Shown here: one piece after another, positions 55,623 through 63,758 of the stretch
Layout: the number at the start of each line of letters is the position of its first letter
Position numbering within the stretch: position 1 is the stretch's first letter
Assembly (NCBI GenBank): GCA_963422275.1
Contig: OY729418.1
Span: 186,001 to 250,000 of the forward strand
DNA length: 64,000 nt
Source: G963422275 sp963422275
GTDB lineage: Bacteria > Pseudomonadota > Alphaproteobacteria > Rhodobacterales > Rhodobacteraceae
Direction of reading: 5' to 3'
Made by a program: the position numbers and the translations under genes
The notes under the pieces: generated by a model
What the model was told of the DNA's origin: nothing
What the model saw: the letters and a program-made list of their open reading frames with translations, nothing else
The model's database searches: none

Positions 55623-56277
55623 CTAGGATTTCCATCTCGATGGCGCACAATTCGTCGAGGGCTTCCAGCGGACCGCGGTGTTTTACCTTCGGGCTGTTTT
55701 GCGCTCGGCCGTTGCCCCACGCTCAAGTTGAAGTCGTCGGTGCGTATGGTGCCGTCCGTCGGCGAACCACCATTTCCCGACCCAATCTGCGGTCGGGTCG
55801 CGATCTCGCCATGTCGTCCAACGCACATCCCGGTTGCGGAACACAAGCACTAAGGACTTGAATTCGAAGTAGGGGCGAACGCCGCTGGAGCTAGGTCCAA
55901 GCGCCCGGCCGCAACTAACTGCCATCGCCGATGCAACCGGTCCAAGCCAAGCGGCACCTCCAATGACCATATCCGTCTTGGAATCCTGTCGTTTTCGCCG
56001 CGCCCGGCCCCATCGAGCGAGCGTGTCGCGCACCTGTTCGCCCTGCCAATCAAAAGACAGGTCAGGTGCGACGTCAATCGCCCCCGCAAGCCACTCCGAT
56101 TGACAAAGCTCGCCAATGACATTCTAAACGTCGTCAAGCGGTGCCTCATCCCCGCAGCAGAAATCGCTAAAACGCAAGCTTCAATCAATTAAACTTCCGA
56201 AGCAGGACACTGGCCGGTGCGGTGATTCGGGGTGTCGCGCCTTTGAATCAACGAAACAAGCCCAAGCTTCAACTTCG

Positions 56278-57408
56278 TCAGTAGACGACCACCGACCGAA
56301 TTGATTTTCCGGCATGCATAAGATCAAAACCGTCATTGATGTCGCCAAGGTCGAGGGTGTGCGTAATCATCGGATCGATTTGAATCTTGCCTTCCATGTA
56401 CCAATCCACAATCTTGGGCACGTCCGTGCGCCCCCTTGCACCCCCGAATGCAGTCCCCTTCCAGACTCTTCCAGTCACCAGCTGGAATGGACGTGTGGCG
56501 ATTTCTGCCCCGGCCGGCGCCACACCAATGATGATCGACTCGCCCCAGCCTCTGTGGCAACTCTCGAGAGCGGCTCGCATCACGTCAACGTTGCCTGTGC
56601 AGTCAAACGTGTAGTCGGCACCGCCCATCGGATCCCAGGATGTCTGGGTTAGACCGACTAGGTGGGGTACGAGGTTTCCGTCAACTTCCTCTGGATTGAC
56701 GAAATGCGTCATCCCAAATTTTTCGCCCCATTCCCTCTTCGCGGGATTGACATCCACTCCGACGATCATGTCCGCTCCAACCAGCTGCAACCCCTGAATC
56801 ACGTTCAAGCCTATTCCGCCCAAGCCAAACACTATTGCACGTGCGCCAGGTTCAACCTTCGCAGTATTCATCACGGCCCCAAGCCCCGTGGTCACGCCGC
56901 AGCCGATGTAGCAAATCTTGTCGAAGGGAGCGTCCTCGCGAACCTTGGCGACTGCGATTTCCGGCAGTACCGTATGCTGAGAAAAGGTGGAGCATCCCAT
57001 GTAGTGGAGAATCGGGTCACCGTCCAAAGTCGAGAAGCGCGACGTTCCATCCGGCATGACGCCCTGGCCCTGCGTTGCCCGAATTGAGGTGCAGAGATTT
57101 GTCTTCCGCGACAGGCAGGATGGGCATTCGCGACACTCCGGCGTGTAAAGCGGAATCACGTGGTCACCCTTGCTGACGGACGCGACATCGGTCCCCACGT
57201 CGACGACAACGCCAGCGCCCTCATGACCAAGTATCGCTGGGAAAAGCCCCTCGGGGTCTGCACCGGAAAGCGTGAATTCGTCGGTATGGCAAATGCCGGT
57301 TGCCTTCAGCTCGACCATCACTTCGCCCGCCTTCGGGCCCTCAAGGTTCACATCCATTATCTCCAGCGGACTGCCTGCTCCAGTCGCCACTGCGGCATGT
57401 GTCTTCAT
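56278..57408 (-). CDS. frmA: S-(hydroxymethyl)glutathione dehydrogenase (class III ADH)
   Basis: A 376-residue zinc alcohol dehydrogenase that oxidises S-hydroxymethylglutathione in formaldehyde detoxification. Catalytic-zinc ligands are in GICHTDEFTLSGADPEG and GHEGAGVV. The structural-zinc cluster is CRECPSCLSRKTNLC, and the NAD-binding motif is GLGGIGLNVIQG. The C-terminus HAGKSIRSVVVY is typical. Full length and intact. An IS1595-family element has inserted 117 bp upstream of the start, so expression may come from the element or from the short remaining leader. Confidence 0.97.
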   Translation of the reverse strand: MKTHAAVATGAGSPLEIMDVNLEGPKAGEVMVELKATGICHTDEFTLSGADPEGLFPAILGHEGAGVVVDVGTDVASVSKGDHVIPLYTPECRECPSCLSRKTNLCTSIRATQGQGVMPDGTSRFSTLDGDPILHYMGCSTFSQHTVLPEIAVAKVREDAPFDKICYIGCGVTTGLGAVMNTAKVEPGARAIVFGLGGIGLNVIQGLQLVGADMIVGVDVNPAKREWGEKFGMTHFVNPEEVDGNLVPHLVGLTQTSWDPMGGADYTFDCTGNVDVMRAALESCHRGWGESIIIGVAPAGAEIATRPFQLVTGRVWKGTAFGGARGRTDVPKIVDWYMEGKIQIDPMITHTLDLGDINDGFDLMHAGKSIRSVVVY

Positions 57409-57525
57409 GATTCCTCTCCCACTTTCTGGCGATTCCGCAATTCAAGCACTCCGAAAGGGACTGCCATCGGGAACCGCATTCAATGGACATTTTAGCATTG
57501 ACGGCACGATTTGTGCAAAAGGGTA

Positions 57526-58555
57526 CCTGATTGCCACTTAAGCTAAGCGCAACTTGAGCAGCCGTTCGGGCATGGGCGGCGTTCTGAGGGCCACACAGGC
57601 AAGTCTGGGGATGATGTCGGGCAGGTCGAAGCGACGATTGAAGCGGCATTCGAATTCCGAGAGATATCGCTGGGCGTATTTGGGGCGAATCGCATGGTAA
57701 GTGCCGCGCAACGCACTCTTGACATTGCCGAGAATGGTGTTCACCCAATGAAACTCAGGGCGCTCGACGCTGGCTTTCCCGCTTCCCACCACAATCCTGT
57801 CATGAGCGCAACCGGCCGCGGTGACGCCATGGAAGCAGGCCAAACCATCGGACACCACCGAAGTGCCGGCGCCCAGGTGCCGGTGTGCCCAGGCGGCGAT
57901 TTCGCGGGTGCGGAACCCTTCGACGACCGTGAGCTTCAGGCGCAGCGGGTGTCCGTGCTCGTTGGTCTGGACGGCGGCCACGAAAGGGGTCTTGGTCGGC
58001 GCCCCTCGCCCGCGCTTGCCGCCGCTTCGCTCGCCGCCGAGACAGGCATCGCCGAGCAAGACCCGGCCGCTGAGCGGGTGTTCGCGGTCTCGCTCCATCA
58101 TCCCCTGCATCAGCTTGTGTTTCATGCGCCACGCCGCGTTGCAGGAAATGCCCAGATGGCGGTGCAGCATCATCGCCGAGATGCCTTTCTTGTCTTGGGT
58201 GATGAGGTGGATGGCCTGAAACCACACCGTGAGCGGCAGCTTGGTGGCCTCGAACAGGGTCCCGGCGGTGATCGAGGTCTGGCGGTGGCAGCGATGGCAC
58301 TGCTGGAGCTTGCGGGTGTTGAGTTGACAGCCTCGGTCATGCCCACAGTGAGGGCATTCGAAGCCATTGGGCCATCGCCACCGATACAGGGCGTCGAAGC
58401 ATTGGTCTTCGGTCCCATAGAGTGAGAGAAATGCGTTCAGACTGATTCCTTTCTGAAACTGCACTGGGTTGCGTGCCATGTAAATTCCCTTCCGAGCATT
58501 GCCTTGCATGACAATATTCCATCCCAAATATAGCTTACATTCAAAGGTAATCAGG
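57526..58555 (-). mobile_element. Intact IS1595-family element (1030 bp)
   Basis: Short inverted ends CCTGATTGCC (57526) and GGTAATCAGG (ending 58555) are flanked by a perfect 8-bp duplication AAAGGGTA (57518-57525 and 58556-58563), as expected for IS1595 elements. The transposase gene is intact. The perfect duplication suggests recent insertion. Confidence 0.93.
57538..58479 (-). CDS. IS1595-family transposase
   Basis: A 313-residue transposase in one frame. The N-terminal zinc ribbon is CPHCGHDRGC followed by CHRCHRQTSITAGT, then a helical region KLPLTVWFQAIHLITQDKKG. The catalytic region has GRVLLGDACLGGER at the first acidic position, VVSDGLACFHGV (second Asp) and HWVNTILGNVKSALRGTYH, with YLSEFECRFNRRFDL as the C-terminal family signature. 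I chose the start at 58479 (MARNPVQFQKG) because the upstream 35 residues cross the element end. Likely functional. Confidence 0.93.
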   Translation of the reverse strand: MARNPVQFQKGISLNAFLSLYGTEDQCFDALYRWRWPNGFECPHCGHDRGCQLNTRKLQQCHRCHRQTSITAGTLFEATKLPLTVWFQAIHLITQDKKGISAMMLHRHLGISCNAAWRMKHKLMQGMMERDREHPLSGRVLLGDACLGGERSGGKRGRGAPTKTPFVAAVQTNEHGHPLRLKLTVVEGFRTREIAAWAHRHLGAGTSVVSDGLACFHGVTAAGCAHDRIVVGSGKASVERPEFHWVNTILGNVKSALRGTYHAIRPKYAQRYLSEFECRFNRRFDLPDIIPRLACVALRTPPMPERLLKLRLA

Positions 58556-59084
58556 AAAGGGTATGTTGCAGCCCAAATGATCACCCGCCTGCGAATCGGA
58601 CAGGAAGTGCCTCCGGGAAAAGCCGTGGCACCTGTTGCAGATTTGGAAAAGTTTTGAGGAGTCCCGATGGCTAGGCTCTGCTACCGTATTGACTGGAGCA
58701 ACGGGGGCAAGCTTTGACTGTTTTCTGTTGCATGCTTCTTCGACCCATTCGCTTTCCTGCACTCCTCTTTTTAACTAGCTTCCATTCTTGTACGCACAGC
58801 AGCCGTCCAAGAAACTTGGCAGTTCTCTCTATCTGTCATCGGCGCCCAGACGATGTGCGCAGGTGTCCATGTGGGCAGTGGAACTGCGAGGCCGGGATCA
58901 TCAAGACCAAGCCTCTCACCAGTTTGAAATTAAGCATTTCCTCACCACCGCACCGTTCAACTGAATTCGAGACTTTGCGAAAGCAGTCTCGACCAATTCA
59001 GCCCTTTCTAAAAATTTGGCTCAATTTGCAATTCGTGGGCATGGGGCTGGACTGGCTCCCGATTTACATTGGACATGGGGGGAC
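58556..59084. other. Spacer without a supported gene
   Basis: About 0.5 kb between the IS1595 element and the IS1595 fossil. A plus-strand open frame (58714-59133) has no recognisable motif. No repeat array is visible although the region borders cas6. Confidence 0.4.
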
Positions 59085-59330
59085 AGACGGATGGACCGGC
59101 GCGGTGTCGGGACTGGTTTTTGAACATCGATGAGCTAACGGCGGCGCGGTGCCCTGCATATCCAGACGGTCAACAGCCACCACAGCCAGATCAAGAGCTT
59201 CCAACGGCGCTTCCGCGGCATCGCCACCAAATGTCCCGACAGCTATTTTAAGTGGTTCCATCTCGTCGTGCTCGGCAAGCATCCATTGCCGAGAGCCTGT
59301 TTCGAAGAGGCCAGCGCCAGGCCAAGCCTG
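59085..59330 (+). mobile_element. IS1595-family transposase fossil
   Basis: A shorter relative of the 41.1-kb fossil. LNIDELTAARC is fused directly to LHIQTVNSHHSQIKSF after deletion of the middle of the gene, then FRGIATKCPDSYFKWFHLVVLG and the C-terminal HPLPRACFEEA follow in one frame. All catalytic Asp residues are lost. Confidence 0.75.
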
Positions 59331-59495
59331 CAATTCGCGAATTGAGCTAAAAAAAATCTCCTCTATGGACAGCTACCTTGAAACAGACTTGGCTCGAATC
59401 GAAGTCACCGATTGGAAATTTCCATGCCTTTGCACAAGGTAAAGAGCCTGCAAGATTAAGCATCCCCCCTGACTGACGCAAATCTAAGAGACTTA

Positions 59496-60356
59496 TCACG
59501 GCATCCGCTCGATTATCGGCTGGCCGAGGCCGAATACAGTTCCTTTTCCGATATGGGTCCAACATGCAGCTGCGAGGAGGGGCCACAAGTCGCCCGGCCC
59601 TGCCGGTAGATCAAGTTTGCCAACTACACCATACAGTTCGATTTCTCGTTGCTGCTTGCTAGACCAGCGGACGAGGTCGCACCGCTTACCCATCCAAGGT
59701 GTCGAATCTCGCCTACTTGCTTCAAATCGCACCGCGCGAAACAAATCTCGGTATTCGTCTCCTCGATAGCAACCTGCCAACTTGGCGACGCGACGCAATG
59801 CGGAAGTGGCAACATCAACAACATTTGGGCCGTGCAGAAGTTTTCCCTGTTCAGTCATGCGCAGCGGCGCAGCAAAAGAAAGGCGGCAGGCTGTGGATTG
59901 TGGTACGCTATCGATTGGCCAAGTCGCCTGCGACAATTGATGGGCAGGTGTTGCATGCCCTGCACTTGAGACATTCGTCGGGAAGATTGGTTCAACTTGG
60001 CACACGCGGAAAGGCAACCGATCAGACCCGAGTCCCATACCGCAGGCTACGTCCCACGCTCGCCATAGGATTTGTTCGAGATCAGAGCTCCCGGAAAATA
60101 TGATCCAATCGATCGCCGGTGCAAATGCGGGATCAATCGGTGCGGGGCGCATTAGGTAGCGCGGCAATTGATACTGATGTGGTCCATCTCCAATGAAAAC
60201 ATAGCTGAAGATTTTTTTGTCGATGTGACGGAGCGCCCGCCCCCATACTCCACGAATCATCGGTACAGTTGCTACGACGCCAGGGGTGTCAAGCAAAAGA
60301 CGATATGCTCTTAATTGCACTCGTTCGGTCAACGTCGTGAGATGATCGATCAACAT
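59496..60356 (-). CDS. cas6: CRISPR pre-crRNA endoribonuclease Cas6
   Basis: A 286-residue RAMP protein of the Cas6 type, which cuts pre-crRNA within the repeats. The N-terminal RVQLRAYRLLLDTPG and RGVWGRALRHID are typical of Cas6 proteins of type III/IV loci. The C-terminal glycine-rich loop is WTHIGKGTVFGLGQ (about residues 266-279), the family's best signature. His in HIGKG may contribute to catalysis, but the active-site residue is not assured. No cas1, cas2, cas10 or array is seen in the window. Upstream there is decayed DNA and then an IS5-family element, so the gene may be an orphan of a broken locus or may serve an array beyond the window. Confidence 0.88.
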   Translation of the reverse strand: MLIDHLTTLTERVQLRAYRLLLDTPGVVATVPMIRGVWGRALRHIDKKIFSYVFIGDGPHQYQLPRYLMRPAPIDPAFAPAIDWIIFSGSSDLEQILWRAWDVACGMGLGSDRLPFRVCQVEPIFPTNVSSAGHATPAHQLSQATWPIDSVPQSTACRLSFAAPLRMTEQGKLLHGPNVVDVATSALRRVAKLAGCYRGDEYRDLFRAVRFEASRRDSTPWMGKRCDLVRWSSKQQREIELYGVVGKLDLPAGPGDLWPLLAAACWTHIGKGTVFGLGQPIIERMP

Positions 60357-61185
60357 CTTTCCGCGCCCGATTGCGTAAAAGCCGAATCAACTGCCGTCAG
60401 TTGAGGAATCGCACCGAAAAACAAACAGAGCATATCTTTTGGATGAAGCCAAGCTATCACCCCGTACACTCGGGGTTCAATTCTCCAAGACTGGGCAACC
60501 AAACTTTGCAGGAGGCGAAGACCGGCTTGCGCCAACCCATACAGACTCAACTTTACTGAAAGTTACCAAAAACATTTAGCATGAAACACTTTTGGCCTTA
60601 ATGGCAATACACCGCACTTGACCTTAGCCAACGGACACAAGAACTTAAGATCATCGATGCTCTCTGCCGAAAGGAACGAGTCCAAATCTGTCGAGTTTCA
60701 TTCCCTGCCGAGCAGGACAGACGGTGCTAATCTCGTATGGGGACAGGCACTGTCGATCGAGCGAAGCAAGAGTGCGTTTAGCTGTATTGGCAGTGAGATT
60801 CGCACTGTCGTGCACCCGGCAATGCCACTTAAGACCACGCATTGACGGATTTTCTAACGCCAACGGAGAGTTCCGAGGTGATCGGTAATGTCCCTCATCT
60901 CTGGATACGCAGGACCTTGAGGCACAAGCCCAACGAAGAACTTCCCATATGACTTCACCACCAGGCACTAGATGACCAACATTTTTAGCTACAATTCACG
61001 GCTGCGCCCCAATCCGTGAGGACGTCGTCATGATCATGACGTGCTGCTGCGGGCGTTTATGCTCCAGAACCTCCGACTAGGGTTTGACCGGGGTCGGATG
61101 TTGCGTCGTCGGGATCAGGGACGATAAGGGTCGCAACCCAATGGCATTTCCATAATGATTCCAGGTCATTTGCCCAAGAATCGCG
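60357..61185. other. Decayed region upstream of cas6
   Basis: About 0.8 kb with open stretches in several minus-strand frames. One ends as a 70-codon open stretch closing at 60350, seven bases inside cas6 (VYGVIAWLHPKDMLCLFFG). Another contains VKSYGKFFVGLVPQGPAYPE. They read like pieces of one or two dead protein genes, plausibly cas genes by position, but I recognise no family. No direct repeats of CRISPR type are visible. Confidence 0.4.
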
Positions 61186-61189
61186 CTAA

Positions 61190-62415
61190 GGAACCTCTGA
61201 ATATAGCCCGGTTTTGGGCGTTGCATTGCGTATCCGGTGCGCGCCTGTTATTTTGCGCCACGCCTTTTTTGGGGGGATCCTGACATGCAACGCCTTCAGC
61301 AACTGACCTTTGCCAGCCTCGAATACGATCGCAAGAAGCGCAAGACGCGCCGCGAGATCTTTCTGGAGCGGATGGACGGCCTGATCCCCTGGGAGCGCCT
61401 GGAGGCCCGCATTGCGCCAGTGTATCCGAAGGGCGGCCGCAAGGGGCGACAGCCGTATCCGCTGTCGGTGATGCTGCGCGTGCACTGCGTTCAATTGTTT
61501 TACAACCTGAGCGACCCGTTGATGGAGGACCAGCTTTACGAGGCGGAGAGCATCCGGCGCTTTGCCGGGGTGAGTCTTGAGAAGGTTCCGGACGAGACGA
61601 CGATCCTCAACTTCCGCCATCGGCTGGAGAACCACGGACTGGCGCAGCAGCTGTTTGAGGATATCAGGGATCACTTGGCCGAGCGGGGGGTTTTGCTGAA
61701 GAAGGGCACCATCGTTGACGCCACCATCATTTCGGCACCGTCGTCGACCAAGAACGAGAGCAACGCCCGCGATCCGGAGATGCACCAGACGAAGAAGGGG
61801 AACCAGTGGCATTTCGGGATGAAGCTGCACATTGGCACCGACACCCGGGGTCTGGTGCACCATCTGGAGGGAACGGCCGCGAACGTTCACGACCTGACGC
61901 CTTCGGATCGGCTTCTGCACGGCGAGGAGGAGCAAGTCCGGGGTGACTCTGGATACCGCGGGATCGGCAAGCGGGCGGAGCACGCGCATCGCGATGTTTC
62001 GTGGCAGATTGCCATGCCCCCGAGCAAGCGCCGGACGCTGGCGCCGGGCAGCGCCGCGGCCAGGGCGGAGAAGGCGAAGGCCCGGGCGCGGGCGCGGGTG
62101 GAGCATCCGTTCCGGATCATCAAGCGGGTGTTCGGCTACGACATGGTTCGGTATCGGGGTCTGGACAAGAACGTGCAGCGGCTTGCGCTGCTTCTGGGCT
62201 TCTCGAACCTGATGATTGCCCAGCCGCACCTGTCGTGACAAGGGAGAAGTGTGTCCGGAATTTGCCGGATCGGCCCTGCGGGGGCTGAACCGGCGGCGGT
62301 TTCGCCCCGAAAACGCGCATTTGCGGCTTCCGGACCGCCGAAAACCGACCGGTTCAGCCGGGAAGGGCAAAATCCGCAGCAAACCCCAAAAAAAACCCTC
62401 CAAATCAGAGGTTCC
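61190..62415 (+). mobile_element. Intact IS5-family element, IS5 group (1226 bp)
   Basis: Ends GGAACCTCTGA (61190-61200) and TCAGAGGTTCC (62405-62415) are flanked by a perfect CTAA duplication (61186-61189 and 62416-62419), matching the YTAR target of the IS5 group. It is the full-length relative of the copies at 10919, 36131, the remnant at 8111 and the 49-bp MITE at 27494. Confidence 0.95.
61285..62238 (+). CDS. IS5-family transposase
   Basis: A 317-residue DDE transposase. The N-terminus (LTFASLEYDRKKRKTRREIF) is followed by VMLRVHCVQLFYNLSDP and RRFAGVSLEKVPDETT. Catalytic residues lie in GTIVDATIISAPSST (Asp), QVRGDSGYRGIGKR (Asp) and RVEHPFRIIKRVFGY (Glu). All are intact. I chose the start at 61285 because the same ATG is kept in the left ends of the deleted copies; the frame is open for another 16 codons upstream. 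It could mobilise the deleted derivatives that share its ends. Confidence 0.94.
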   Translation: MQRLQQLTFASLEYDRKKRKTRREIFLERMDGLIPWERLEARIAPVYPKGGRKGRQPYPLSVMLRVHCVQLFYNLSDPLMEDQLYEAESIRRFAGVSLEKVPDETTILNFRHRLENHGLAQQLFEDIRDHLAERGVLLKKGTIVDATIISAPSSTKNESNARDPEMHQTKKGNQWHFGMKLHIGTDTRGLVHHLEGTAANVHDLTPSDRLLHGEEEQVRGDSGYRGIGKRAEHAHRDVSWQIAMPPSKRRTLAPGSAAARAEKAKARARARVEHPFRIIKRVFGYDMVRYRGLDKNVQRLALLLGFSNLMIAQPHLS

Positions 62416-62498
62416 CTAATGTCCGTGGGCGGCTTATTTAGACTTATTCTTGTGATCAGGAGTTCCAGGCTGTCGCATCTCTCCTCGTGGGTTTTCAG

Positions 62499-63617
62499 TT
62501 AAACTCTGCTGTTCTTAATCCAATCATTCAGATCAGCCACAACAGGCGTCAAGTCATCGTGCTCGTTGGCTGTCGTAATCACGCGAAACTTCATACACCA
62601 AGTACCATTCGAGTAGATTCCTTCGACTTCTTTGTCACGAAGCCGAAATCGGGAAGACTCCGGCAAATCCGGGTTCCAATAGGTTGAGTGGCAGTAACGT
62701 ATATACGGTCGTTCTCGGCTGAGATTTTCCAAATAGCGCTGGATCGGATTTCGCGCTTGTCCGTAACCATGATTACCCAAGCTGGGATGACTCCTCTCAG
62801 TTTCCCGTGCCTCGCGTGGAAGGTATCCGGCTTTTGACTGTTGAAATCTGGTGCAGAACGTCTCGTGAAATATCTGGCCTGTCGCAGACAGCTCCAAGTA
62901 TGGGGTGCCGTCTATATCTTCACGATTGACCAAAGGTTCAAAACGCTCATCCCATTCTCCATCACGAAACTGCTCCCACTTCTCGCAAGAACCCGGTTGA
63001 CTCAATATGAAGAACATCCCGCTTGCCCTCTGCCAAAGGGAAAAATCCAGCGCAACTGGCATCGGTGGAAAAGGAATAATGGCATCAAAGCGTTCGTGCT
63101 TGTAATATACGGGAATGCCTAATGCTTGGCCCATGAGTACGGCGATGGCTATTTGAGCTTTGTAGCCACCTGTAGCGTTAATGGCGCAATAGTCACCTCC
63201 CGCTTCCCGTACTCGTTCCCCAAACGCCTTCGCCAAGTTTCGGAGTCCACGAGTTCGAAAGGCCTTGGGGTCGGCGTCTCTTAAACCGTTTATTCGATGG
63301 GCAGTCGCTTGCCAGCCGTGCGCATCGAAGTACTCCTTCAGAGTAACGGCCACATCCTCTCCGTCCTCGGTATCTGAATGCAATAAGTGCAGGCACCCGG
63401 GTGTAATGTAGTCGTTGGTCAAGAGATCCGTGACCGAGTTGATCTCCGCCCCACAGAGACGCTCCGTCGGTTTGCATTTTTTCAATTCTGTCGCGACTTT
63501 TGACCAATCCTTCGCACCATAAGCGCGACTCAAGCTAGAATCCGGAGCCGAGTTGCAGAGTCCTTTCAGATTGGCAAGCAAGCTCGTACCAACAGTACAT
63601 ATAGTCGTGTGCCTCAT
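62499..63617 (-). CDS. CARF-domain CRISPR-associated protein, APE2256-type, with C-terminal extension
   Basis: A 372-residue protein. The N-terminal CARF domain of the APE2256/TIGR02619 type shows CTVGTSLLANL (ligand-site loop, residues 8-12 in TVGTS), LLHSDTEDG, and INATGGYKAQIAIAVL (147-153), the second binding motif. Such domains bind cyclic oligoadenylate made by type III Cas10. The last 150 residues form a separate domain with RPYIRYCHSTYWNPD, RFRLRDKEVEG and WCMKFRVITTA. This could be a RelE-like ribonuclease, as in CARF-RelE (Cami1-type) effectors, but I cannot show it. I chose the start at 63617 because AGGA lies five bases upstream. The IS5 element separates it from the cas6 side. 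Confidence 0.82.
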   Translation of the reverse strand: MRHTTICTVGTSLLANLKGLCNSAPDSSLSRAYGAKDWSKVATELKKCKPTERLCGAEINSVTDLLTNDYITPGCLHLLHSDTEDGEDVAVTLKEYFDAHGWQATAHRINGLRDADPKAFRTRGLRNLAKAFGERVREAGGDYCAINATGGYKAQIAIAVLMGQALGIPVYYKHERFDAIIPFPPMPVALDFSLWQRASGMFFILSQPGSCEKWEQFRDGEWDERFEPLVNREDIDGTPYLELSATGQIFHETFCTRFQQSKAGYLPREARETERSHPSLGNHGYGQARNPIQRYLENLSRERPYIRYCHSTYWNPDLPESSRFRLRDKEVEGIYSNGTWCMKFRVITTANEHDDLTPVVADLNDWIKNSRV

Positions 63618-63758
63618 ATTTTCCTGCATAACGGTCTCCAAGTCTTCCGTTCGCACTCCAACCGTAACGTTGTGTTGCGTGACTTCCATTATTACTGCGT
63701 GACCGTATCACGGGTTCACCCAAGGCGAAAGCAACCTGCACGGGCCGCAAATCAATGA

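Larger units (their letters stand above)
54672..56130 (-). pseudogene. hsdM-like remnant interrupted by an IS5-family element
   Basis: When the IS (54725-55622) and one TA copy are removed, the minus strand reads through the junction in one frame: EALDELCAIEMEIL joins GEIDELADAAREMVAK and a stop that overlaps the hsdS start region. Upstream, a second frame gives DDFNLSVGQRPS, like the tail of type I modification subunits, and a third gives WQGEQVRDTLARWGRARRK further on. The frames disagree, so at least one shift separates them. The hsdM call is tentative, since no methyltransferase motif is preserved in the window. Confidence 0.45.

Noticed and set aside
58556..61185. CRISPR array beside cas6
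   Set aside because: I looked for regularly spaced direct repeats of 24-40 bp on both sides of cas6 and found none.
61186..62403. 405-codon minus-strand open frame over the IS5-family element
   Set aside because: It is antisense to an intact transposase and spans the entire element including its ends.
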